The notes below the pieces were generated by a model. That model worked only from the letters and a program-made list of their open reading frames with translations, searched no databases and was not told where the DNA came from. From Geodermatophilus obscurus (GTDB lineage Bacteria; Actinomycetota; Actinomycetes; Mycobacteriales; Geodermatophilaceae): a stretch of DNA of 64,000 nucleotides. The stretch's first letter is position 1. Every line of letters begins with the position of its first letter. Shown here piece by piece: positions 57,619 through 64,000 of the stretch. The translations under genes and the position numbers were made by a program. Location: the NCBI RefSeq assembly GCF_900143215.1, contig NZ_FRDM01000010.1, forward strand, positions 1 through 64,000. The letters are read 5' to 3'.

Positions 57619-58416
57619 GTGCGGATCGCGCTGCTGCAGGGCCCGGCCGAGACGCCGGACCCCGAGGCCGGGCTGGCGGCGGTCGCCGCGGCCGCCGCCC
57701 GCGCGGCCGCGGCCGGCGCCCGGCTGCTGGTGACCCCGGAGATGTCGCTGACCGGCTACGCCATCGGCGCCGACCGGGTCGCCGAGCTGGCCGAGCCGGT
57801 GCCCGGGCCGCTGACCGACCGGGTGGCCGCCATCGCCGCCGAGCACGGGCTGGCGATCGCGGTCGGGCTGCCGGTGCGCACCCCGACCGGGATCGCCAAC
57901 ACCGTCGTGGTCGCCGACTCCGACGGCAGCCTGCTCGCCGGCTACGCCAAGGCGCACCTGTACGGCGACGTCGACCGCGACGCGTTCGTGCCCGGCGACG
58001 TCGGGGTCGTGCAGTTCCGCCTCGACGGAGTCACCGTCGGGCTGCTGGTCTGCTACGACGTCGAGTTCCCCGAGGCGGTGCGGGCGCACGCCCTGGCCGG
58101 CACCGAGCTGCTCGTCGTCCCCACCGGGCTGATGGACCCCTACGGCCACGTCGGCACCGTCCTCGTGCCGGCCCGCGCCTACGAGAGCCAGGTGTTCCTC
58201 GCCTACACCAACCGCACCGGTGTCGAGGGAGAGTTCGTCTACTGCGGCGCCAGCTGCGTCATCGCCCCCGACGGCACCGAGCTGGCGCGGGCCGGCCGCG
58301 GCGAGGAGCTGCTGCTCGCCGACGTCGACCCCGCCGTCCTCATCGAATCACGCCGGGTGAACACCCACCTGGCCGACCGCCGCCCCGAGCTCTACCCTCC
58401 GGAGACCCGCGCATGA
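57619..58416 (+). CDS. Carbon-nitrogen hydrolase, DavA/guanidinobutyramidase-like amidase
   Basis: This nitrilase-family amidase has 265 residues and a complete Glu41-Lys111-Cys145 triad (VTPEMSLTGY, YAKAHLYGD, LLVCYDVEFPE). It resembles 5-aminopentanamidase DavA of Pseudomonas along its length. In the lysine route it would hydrolyse 5-aminovaleramide to 5-aminovalerate, in the arginine route 4-guanidinobutyramide to 4-guanidinobutanoate. The guanidinobutyrase-type gene under the same operator favours the latter. It overlaps the monooxygenase start by four bases. Confidence 0.92.
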   Translation: MRIALLQGPAETPDPEAGLAAVAAAAARAAAAGARLLVTPEMSLTGYAIGADRVAELAEPVPGPLTDRVAAIAAEHGLAIAVGLPVRTPTGIANTVVVADSDGSLLAGYAKAHLYGDVDRDAFVPGDVGVVQFRLDGVTVGLLVCYDVEFPEAVRAHALAGTELLVVPTGLMDPYGHVGTVLVPARAYESQVFLAYTNRTGVEGEFVYCGASCVIAPDGTELARAGRGEELLLADVDPAVLIESRRVNTHLADRRPELYPPETRA

Positions 58417-60113
58417 CCTCCGCCATCCCCGTCGCCGCCCACGAGCCGGGCGAGGAGCGCCCGGCCCGGCCGCTGACGATGTTCGGCCCGGACTTCCCCT
58501 TCGCCTACGACGACTGGTTGGCCTCCCCGGCCGGGCTCGGCGAGGTCCCCGAAGCCGCGCACGGCACCGAGGTCGCCGTCATCGGCGGCGGCCTGTCCGG
58601 CATCGTCACCGCCTACGAGCTGCTGCGGTTGGGCCTCAAGCCCGTCGTCTACGAGGCCCACGAGATCGGCGGCCGGCTGCGCTCGGTCGGTTTCGACGGC
58701 CACCCCGGCGTGGTGGCCGAGATGGGTGCGATGCGCTTCCCGCCGTCGTCCACCGCTCTGTTCTCCTACGTGCGCGACCTGGGCCTGCGGACGACGCGCT
58801 TCCCCAACCCGCTCGACGTCGCCACCCCCAGCACCGTCGTCGACCTCAAGGGCGAGGCGCACTACGCGCGCACCCTCGACGACCTGCCCCCGCTCTACCG
58901 CGAGGTCGCCGACGCCTGGCACGCGACGCTCGTCGGCGGCGCCCGCCTCGAGGAGATGCAGCGGGCGATCCGCGACCGCGACGTCAAGACGATCAAGGTG
59001 ATCTGGGACGAGCTGGTCGAGCAGCTCGACGACACCACCTTCTACGGCTTCCTCGCCGCGTCGCCCGCGTTCCGCTCCTTCCGGCACCGCGAGGTCTTCG
59101 GGCAGGTCGGCTTCGGCACCGGCGGCTGGGACACCGACTACCCGAACTCGATGCTCGAGATCCTGCGGGTCGTCTACACCGCTGCCGACGACGACCACCT
59201 GTCCATCGTGGGCGGCAGCCAGCAGATCCCCGTCGGGCTGTGGCGCCGCGAGGTCGGGTCGCCGGTGCACTGGCCGGCCGGCACCAGCCTGGCGTCGCTG
59301 CACCCGGGTGGGCGGCCGCTGCCCGGCGTGACCCGGCTGCACCGGACCGCGCCGAACTGCCTGACCGTCACCGACGAGGCCGGCGGCATCCGGACGTACC
59401 AGGCGGCGGTTTTCACCGCGCAGAGCTGGAACCTGCTCTCCCGCATCGTCTGCGACGAGGAGCTGTTCCCGATCGACCACTGGACGGCGATCGAGCGCAC
59501 CCACTACATGGGCTCGACCAAGCTGTTCTGCCTGGTCGACCGGCCGTTCTGGAAGGACGTCGACCCGCGGACCGGCCGGCACCGGATGAGCATGACCCTG
59601 TCGGACCGGATGACCCGCGGCACCTACCTGCTCGACCAGGGCGAGGGGCAGCCGGGGCTGATCTGCCTGAGCTACACCTGGGCCGACGACTCGCTGAAGT
59701 GGCTGCCGCTGTCGGCGACCGAGCGCATGGAGGTCATGCTGGCCTCGCTGCGCGAGATCTACCCCGACGTCGACCTGCGCCGGCACGTCATCGCCTCGCC
59801 GGTGACGGTGTCCTGGGAGTCCGAGCGCGACTTCATGGGCGCGTTCAAGGCCAACCTGCCCGGCCACTACCGCTACCAGCGGCGGCTGTTCACCCACTTC
59901 AAGCAGGACGAGCTGCCCGAGCAGTACCGCGGCCTGTTCCTCGCCGGCGACGACATCTCCTGGACCGCCGGCTGGGCCGAGGGCGCGGTGCAGACGGCGC
60001 TCAACGCCGTGTGGGGCGTCGTCCACCACCTCGGCGGGCGCAGCCACCCGGACAACCCCGGCCCGGGCGACCTGTTCGACGAGCTCGCACCGGTGCGGCT
60101 GCCCGAGGACTGA
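58413..60113 (+). CDS. Flavin monoamine oxidase family protein: lysine/arginine 2-monooxygenase (DavB-like)
   Basis: This FAD enzyme has 566 residues and resembles lysine 2-monooxygenase DavB throughout (TMFGPDFPFAYDDWLASPAG, LGLKPVVYEAHEIGGRLRS, HREVFGQVGFGTGGWDTDYP, GHYRYQRRLFTHF, HPDNPGPGDLFDE). The family decarboxylates and oxidises a basic amino acid to the amide one carbon shorter, using O2. With lysine this gives 5-aminovaleramide, with arginine 4-guanidinobutyramide. The FAD fold VAVIGGGLSGIVTAYELLRL starts near residue 52. It is last in the permease-amidase operon and is followed by a strong hairpin. Confidence 0.93.
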   Translation: MTSAIPVAAHEPGEERPARPLTMFGPDFPFAYDDWLASPAGLGEVPEAAHGTEVAVIGGGLSGIVTAYELLRLGLKPVVYEAHEIGGRLRSVGFDGHPGVVAEMGAMRFPPSSTALFSYVRDLGLRTTRFPNPLDVATPSTVVDLKGEAHYARTLDDLPPLYREVADAWHATLVGGARLEEMQRAIRDRDVKTIKVIWDELVEQLDDTTFYGFLAASPAFRSFRHREVFGQVGFGTGGWDTDYPNSMLEILRVVYTAADDDHLSIVGGSQQIPVGLWRREVGSPVHWPAGTSLASLHPGGRPLPGVTRLHRTAPNCLTVTDEAGGIRTYQAAVFTAQSWNLLSRIVCDEELFPIDHWTAIERTHYMGSTKLFCLVDRPFWKDVDPRTGRHRMSMTLSDRMTRGTYLLDQGEGQPGLICLSYTWADDSLKWLPLSATERMEVMLASLREIYPDVDLRRHVIASPVTVSWESERDFMGAFKANLPGHYRYQRRLFTHFKQDELPEQYRGLFLAGDDISWTAGWAEGAVQTALNAVWGVVHHLGGRSHPDNPGPGDLFDELAPVRLPED

Positions 60114-60115
60114 CG

Positions 60116-60148
60116 GCGCGGTGCCGGCCGGTGGCCGGTGCTCCGCGC
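60116..60148 (+). terminator. Hairpin terminator after the 2-monooxygenase gene
   Basis: GCGCGG (60116-60121) pairs with CCGCGC (60143-60148), and inside it CCGGCC (60124-60129) pairs with GGCCGG (60133-60138) around loop GGT. It begins two bases after the stop codon. Confidence 0.65.
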
Positions 60149-60212
60149 GTCGGGCTCCCGGGCGGCACCCGTGGGCGTGGTCGGGTACTGCCGCCGGCGC
60201 TAGCGTGGCCGA

Positions 60213-60791
60213 GTGGGTGTGGAGATCGAGCCGGCGACGCGGACGCGGTTCGACGACGTCGCGGTCGTGCTCGGTCCCAAGAACCCGGCCTCCAACGTGT
60301 GCTGGTGTCTCAGCCACCGACTCGACTCGAGGACCAACCGCGAACTCGTCGGACCGGCACGCCGCGAGTACGTCCGCGAACTGACCGGCCGCCCGATCGC
60401 TCCGGGAGTGCTCGCCTACGACGGCGGCGAGGTGGTCGGCTGGGCCGCGGTCGCGCCGCGGGCGGACCTGCCCTTCGAGCGCTCCCGGAAGATCCCCCAC
60501 GTCGACGACCTGCCCGTGTGGTCCCTGTGGTGCATCCGCGTGCGTCCAGGTCATCGCGGCAGGGGGATCGCGCACGCGCTGGTCCGCGGGGCGGTGGACT
60601 ACGCCGCGTCCCAGGGCGCTCCCGCCGTCGAGGGGTACCCGGCCGACAACAGGGGCCGGAGGGTCGACCCGACCATGGCCTTCGTCGGCACCCGGAGCCT
60701 GTTCGAGGGGGCCGGGTTCACCAAGGCCGCGGACACCGACGCCGTCGCCGGCGGGTTCCCCCGGGTCCTGATGCGCCGCGCTCTCCCCTGA
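60213..60791 (+). CDS. GNAT-family N-acetyltransferase
   Basis: This is a 192-residue acetyl-CoA-dependent transferase. The core has VLAYDGGEVVGWAAVAPR, the acetyl-CoA loop WCIRVRPGHRGRGIAHALV and VGTRSLFEGAGFTKAADTD. An N-terminal CWCLSHRL pair of cysteines is common in this subgroup. A TAGCGT -10 box (60201-60206) lies six bases before the GTG, so the message is probably leaderless. Substrate unknown. Confidence 0.88.
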   Translation: MGVEIEPATRTRFDDVAVVLGPKNPASNVCWCLSHRLDSRTNRELVGPARREYVRELTGRPIAPGVLAYDGGEVVGWAAVAPRADLPFERSRKIPHVDDLPVWSLWCIRVRPGHRGRGIAHALVRGAVDYAASQGAPAVEGYPADNRGRRVDPTMAFVGTRSLFEGAGFTKAADTDAVAGGFPRVLMRRALP

Positions 60792-61325
60792 GCCGGTGTT
60801 CCGCGCCTGGAGCCCCTCGCTCGGCTGCCCGGGTCAGCGTGTCCGTGCTCGCGGACGCGATCCTGCCGGCCTGGCGGTGTGGCGCCAGGGGTCGGCCGGC
60901 GGAGTCCGGTGCCCGGTTCGCCCCGGCCACCGGTACGCGTTGCCGGCGTCACCTCGGGATGCCGACGGCCCTCGGCATGCGATCGACCATGTCCCGCGAG
61001 GACTGCGCCGACCGGGACGGACGACCTGCACCGCTGGCGGTGGGACGGGTGAACAGCAGTCCGTCGAGGAGGTGAGGAGGTCCCGTGCGCGCTCCCCGGG
61101 GTCGGGCACTCCCGGTGCGGCCACCTGCTCGGTGCGGCGGTCGAGGACGGGAGCCGTGTTGACGAGTCGCCGCGCTCCTCGCGGTGGTGCACCGCCGGGC
61201 CGGCTCGACAGCCGGATCCCGGGGCGGTCGTGGTGCACGTGCTGATCGCCGCCCGTCCGGTGCCCGGACGGCTGCCGTCCGCTGACGCCTCGACCGTGCT
61301 ACGACCCCTGCGATCGGAGGATCCC
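60792..61325. other. Intergenic region without recognised gene
   Basis: This 534-base stretch lies between the GNAT and VOC genes. Open frames here are Arg/Pro/Gly-rich and look like chance frames. Only the ribosome site GGAGG before the VOC gene stands out. It may hold a decayed gene, but I cannot identify one. Confidence 0.5.
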
Positions 61326-61736
61326 GTGCAGTTCACCAGGATGGCCACGGCGCTGGCGACCGGCGACGTCGCCGCCAGCCGGGACTTCTACGTCGACCAC
61401 CTCGGCTTCACGCCGGCCGTCGACCTCGGCTGGTACGTCAGCCTGCACCACCCCGACCACCCCGAGCAGGTCCTCGACCTCGTCGCGAGGGACCACCCCT
61501 CGGTCCCCGCCCCGTTCCGTGGACGGGACGTCGACGGAGTGACCCTCGCCGTGCTGGTCGACGACGCGGCGCAGGAGGAGGGCCGGCTGCGGGCGGCCGG
61601 CGTGCCGATCGCCGTCCCGCTGGAGGACATGCCGTGGGGTCAGCGGCGCTTCCACCTGGTGGCGCCGGAGGGGACGCACGTGGAGGTCGTGCAGTTCCTC
61701 GACCCCGATCCGCCGGGTCCGGCGACCGGCGGCTGA
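61326..61736 (+). CDS. VOC-family (glyoxalase/bleomycin-resistance-like) protein
   Basis: This is a 136-residue protein of the vicinal oxygen chelate fold with two repeats: ALATGDVAASRDFYVDHLGF then LAVLVDDAAQEEGRLRAAGV. It ends WGQRRFHLVAPEGTHVEVVQF. GTG 61326 follows CGGAGG. Members bind metal or drugs and act as isomerases, dioxygenases or drug-binding proteins; the role here is unknown. An FAD monooxygenase gene follows 21 bases later, probably in the same transcript. Confidence 0.9.
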   Translation: MQFTRMATALATGDVAASRDFYVDHLGFTPAVDLGWYVSLHHPDHPEQVLDLVARDHPSVPAPFRGRDVDGVTLAVLVDDAAQEEGRLRAAGVPIAVPLEDMPWGQRRFHLVAPEGTHVEVVQFLDPDPPGPATGG

Positions 61737-61757
61737 CCCGGGAAGGAGGCAGCTGAC

Positions 61758-62954
61758 GTGTTCGAACCGGTTCCCCTGTCCGATCAGCTGGCCGCCGTCC
61801 GGGACGACGCGGTGCGCGTCCTGGTCGTCGGTGCCGGTGTGGCCGGGGTGACGCTCGCCCAGCTGCTCCGCCGTGCCGGGCTCCACCCCGTCCTGGTGGA
61901 GCGGCGCGCCCCGGACGCCGACCCCGGCTACATGCTCGGGCTGATGCCGCTGGTCGACCCCGCGCTGCGGTGCCTGGGAGTGGAGCAGGCGTACCGGGAG
62001 CGCAGCGTGCCGGTGCGCCGCTACGCCCTGCGGGACCGGGCCGGCCGGCCGCTGCGCGAGTACACCCTGGAGGGGCTGCTGGCGTTCGGGGACTACCGCG
62101 GCATCGAGCGCGGGCAACTGCTGGCCGCGCTGGCCACGGCCGGAGCGCCGGTGACGCACGGCGCGACGGTTCCCGGTCTGGAGCAGTCGGCGGACGGCGT
62201 CCGCGCCGTGCTCACCGACGGCGTCCGCGAGGAGCGGGCCGAGTTCGACGCGGTCGTCGCGGCCGACGGGATCCGCTCGGCCACCCGGTCGCTGGTCCTC
62301 CCGCCCGGTCAGGTCACCGGCCACGACACGGGCTGGAGCGGATGGGTCGGCTGGATGCCGCCCGACGACGCGCCCGACCGCTACGAGGAGTGCTGGGGTC
62401 CCGGGTTCTTCCTCGGCACCTATCCGGTGCCGGGCAAGGTCGGTGTCTTCGTGGGCGGTCCCCGCCGGGCCACCGAGGAGGGGAGGGCCGGGTTCACCGA
62501 CCGCGTCCGGGCCCGCCTCCGCACGACGGACGGCCGCCTCGACCGCGCACTGACCGCGGTGGCTCACGGGGACGGCGTGCACCCCTGGCCGCTCGGTGAC
62601 GTCCGGGCCGCGACCTGGACGCTCGGCCGCGTCGGCCTGGTGGGCGACGCGGCAGCGGGCTTCCTCCCGACGGCCGGCGTCGGGGCGGGCATGGCGATGG
62701 AGTCCGCCGCCGTGCTGGGCCGGCTGCTGACCGGGGCGACGCGGGAGTCGGTGCCCGGAGCGCTGCGCCGCTACGAGGCGCTGCAGCGGCCGCGGGTGCA
62801 GGCCGCCCAGCAGAACTCCCGGTCCCTGGCCCGGCTGCTGTTCCGGACCTCCCGGCCGGTTGCCGCCGTGCGTGACCTGGTCGCGCGCGCGATGCCCCTG
62901 GAGGCGGCGCTCGCCCCGATCCGCCGGCTGCTCGAGGACCGGGGGGACGCGTAG
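61758..62954 (+). CDS. FAD-dependent monooxygenase
   Basis: This is a 398-residue flavoprotein of the para-hydroxybenzoate hydroxylase/TetX-like group. It has the FAD fold VLVVGAGVAGVTLAQLLRRA, the DG motif in AVVAADGIRSATRS and the second FAD motif GLVGDAAAGFLPTAGVGAGM. It could hydroxylate an aromatic or modify an antibiotic. The C-terminal region is short and has no thioredoxin-like domain. It follows the VOC gene closely after AAGGAGG. Confidence 0.9.
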   Translation: MFEPVPLSDQLAAVRDDAVRVLVVGAGVAGVTLAQLLRRAGLHPVLVERRAPDADPGYMLGLMPLVDPALRCLGVEQAYRERSVPVRRYALRDRAGRPLREYTLEGLLAFGDYRGIERGQLLAALATAGAPVTHGATVPGLEQSADGVRAVLTDGVREERAEFDAVVAADGIRSATRSLVLPPGQVTGHDTGWSGWVGWMPPDDAPDRYEECWGPGFFLGTYPVPGKVGVFVGGPRRATEEGRAGFTDRVRARLRTTDGRLDRALTAVAHGDGVHPWPLGDVRAATWTLGRVGLVGDAAAGFLPTAGVGAGMAMESAAVLGRLLTGATRESVPGALRRYEALQRPRVQAAQQNSRSLARLLFRTSRPVAAVRDLVARAMPLEAALAPIRRLLEDRGDA

Positions 62955-63171
62955 CGCCGCCGAGGTCGAACAGCACCTCTGCCACGTGGGTGACCGTGGC
63001 CCGGAGGCCAGGCGTCGGGGGCGTCGTGCCCGACCGTGGGCCGGGACCGGGCGGCCGCACCGAGGAACGGCCACTGGGCCCGGCGCGCCACCGGTGCGGC
63101 CGGGACGGGGCGGTCGTCCGACGGCCCTCGGGGGCGTCGCAGCTCTCGCCGAGCCAGTGGGGGTACTCCAG

Positions 63172-63200
63172 TTGACTCTTGATAAAGCATCTGCTTGAGT
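63172..63200 (+). promoter_or_regulatory. Promoter and likely operator of the ArsR-AHSA1 unit
   Basis: TTGACT (63172-63177), 17 bases, then TTGAGT (63195-63200). An inverted repeat AAGCA/TGCTT (63185-63196), extending weakly outward, lies between the boxes, a usual place for ArsR-type self-repression. This A/T-rich patch stands out from its surroundings. Confidence 0.55.
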
Positions 63201-63207
63201 AATCCGT

Positions 63208-63555
63208 GTGGCGGTCACCATCGACGACGAGCGGCTCGACGCGATGTTCGCCGCGCTCGCCGACCGCACCCGGCGTGACATCGTGGCCCGGCTGAGCGAG
63301 CGGGAGGCGACGGTCGGGGAGCTCGCGGCCCCGTACGCCATGACCTTGCAGGCCGTGTCCCAGCACATCGGGGTGCTCGAGCGGTGCGGCCTGGTCAGCC
63401 GCAGCCGGCACCGGCAGACCCGCCCGTGCCGGCTGGAACCGCAGGCGTTGGAGGCCGCGGTGTCCTGGATCGAGGAGAGTCGGCGGGCGTGGGCCGAGCG
63501 GATGGACCGGCTCGAGGCGCGCCTGGCCCGCCTGCAGGACGGCCAGCAGCGGTGA
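63208..63555 (+). CDS. ArsR-family winged-helix regulator
   Basis: This is a 115-residue regulator with MFAALADRTRRDIVARLSE, the recognition helix region MTLQAVSQHIGVLERCGLV and SRSRHRQTRPCRLEP. The metal-binding cysteine box of ArsR/SmtB proper is absent, so this is the metal-independent type usually paired with SRPBCC proteins. The C-terminal WIEESRRAWAERMDRLEARL is a coiled helix. It overlaps the AHSA1 gene by four bases. Confidence 0.92.
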   Translation: MAVTIDDERLDAMFAALADRTRRDIVARLSEREATVGELAAPYAMTLQAVSQHIGVLERCGLVSRSRHRQTRPCRLEPQALEAAVSWIEESRRAWAERMDRLEARLARLQDGQQR

Positions 63556-63992
63556 GCGTCGACGAGCTGGTCCACCGGCGGGTCTTCCGTGCGCCGCGCG
63601 AGCTGGTGTGGCGGTGCCTGACCGAGCCCACGGAGCTCGCGCAGTTCTGGGGTCCGCGCGGCATGTCCACCCCGCTGGACGGCATCGTCGTCGAGCTCCA
63701 CGCCGGGGGCCGGTTCGAGACCCTGATGGTCGGCGACCGCGGCAGCCACCGGATGGTCGCCACGTTCACCGAGGTCGTGCCGCCCGAACGGCTCGCCTGG
63801 GTCGAGCCGGCCAGCGGTGTGCACACGACCAGCACGCTCACCGACCTCGGCGACGGCAGCACCGAGGTCGTCATCCACCAGCGCCACGTGCCCGAGCCGA
63901 TGCGCTCGCCCGAGGCCCGCGCCGGCTTCCTCACCTCGCTCGACGCGCTCGAGGAGCACCTCGCCCGCCTGATCCGGGAGGAGCGACCGTGA
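63552..63992 (+). CDS. SRPBCC/AHSA1-domain protein
   Basis: This is a 146-residue protein of the START/Bet v1-like fold, recognised from VHRRVFRAPRELVWRCLTEP, LAQFWGPRGMSTP, LHAGGRFETLMVGD and VVPPERLAWVEPASG. It pairs with the ArsR gene upstream through a GTGA overlap, a very common arrangement of unknown function. The next gene starts within its stop codon. Confidence 0.92.
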   Translation: MSVDELVHRRVFRAPRELVWRCLTEPTELAQFWGPRGMSTPLDGIVVELHAGGRFETLMVGDRGSHRMVATFTEVVPPERLAWVEPASGVHTTSTLTDLGDGSTEVVIHQRHVPEPMRSPEARAGFLTSLDALEEHLARLIREERP

Positions 63993-64000
63993 CCGACCCG
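63989..64000 (+). CDS. Start of a gene cut by the window edge
   Basis: GTG 63989 overlaps the TGA of the AHSA1 gene (GTGA) and reads VTDP before the window ends. The overlap suggests a third gene of the ArsR-AHSA1 operon. Identity cannot be told. Confidence 0.4.

Overview
The window is high-GC DNA with many GTG starts, strong codon bias and actinobacterial -10 boxes (TAGGGT, TACGGT). It encodes a mycothiol-dependent formaldehyde dehydrogenase, a rifampin ADP-ribosyltransferase and a PucR regulator next to gabT, so the source is very probably an actinomycete. The dispersed intergenic repeats and overall style recall Geodermatophilaceae (Blastococcus, Geodermatophilus, Modestobacter), but that family assignment is inference. 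I see no rRNA, tRNA, CRISPR array, transposase, integrase or phage genes. The window is mostly metabolic, with dense operons and many 4-base ATGA/GTGA start-stop overlaps.

Region 1 (1-17373) is a one-carbon/N-methyl island. It holds formaldehyde dehydrogenase (partial), then glyA-soxB-soxD-soxA-soxG-dmg-fchA-folD-folP. A convergent GntR/FCD regulator and a divergent sdaA-purU-(small ORF)-pabBC unit follow. Dimethylglycine is demethylated to sarcosine and glycine with transfer of the carbon to tetrahydrofolate. Glycine goes to serine (GlyA) and then pyruvate (SdaA). Folate-bound carbon is oxidised and released as formate by FolD, FchA and PurU. FolP and PabBC can make more folate, and MscR removes stray formaldehyde. 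FolD lacks the usual cyclohydrolase lysine, which explains the separate FchA. The glyA promoter and the regulator/sdaA gap share the 11-mer CTGATATACCA, a probable operator.

Region 2 (17546-24640) is mixed: a zinc ribbon protein, Arr, a thioesterase, an alpha/beta hydrolase, a UvrA-like ABC ATPase, and a TrpB2-type tryptophan synthase beta. The last is preceded by what looks like a transcription attenuator: a leader peptide with tandem Trp codons followed by an 11-bp perfect hairpin. Region 3 (24851-30317) is choline uptake and oxidation (betB, betT, betA), which feeds region 1 except for the betaine-to-dimethylglycine step, not seen here.

Region 4 (30796-44408) looks like a sugar-acid pathway: a 2-hydroxyacid dehydrogenase, a second FCD regulator with two matching palindromes, a GntP permease, a split transketolase, two SDRs, a frameshifted hydroxypyruvate-isomerase-like gene, a hydrolase, a GlcD-type oxidase, an MFS carrier and a lactaldehyde/glycolaldehyde-type aldehyde dehydrogenase. 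The substrate is unknown.

Region 5 (44648-60113) is basic amino acid and GABA catabolism: an aldehyde dehydrogenase, a PucR regulator, gabT with a short NAD-glutamate dehydrogenase, an Lrp regulator, a guanidinobutyrase-type ureohydrolase, an XRE-cupin regulator, a cationic amino acid permease, an amidase and an amino acid 2-monooxygenase. Together they could take arginine through 4-guanidinobutyramide and GABA to succinate; lysine is the alternative substrate. A peptidase M15-like gene with a peptidoglycan-binding domain sits inside this block. Region 6 (60213-64000) has GNAT, VOC, FAD monooxygenase, ArsR and AHSA1 genes, ending in a cut-off gene.
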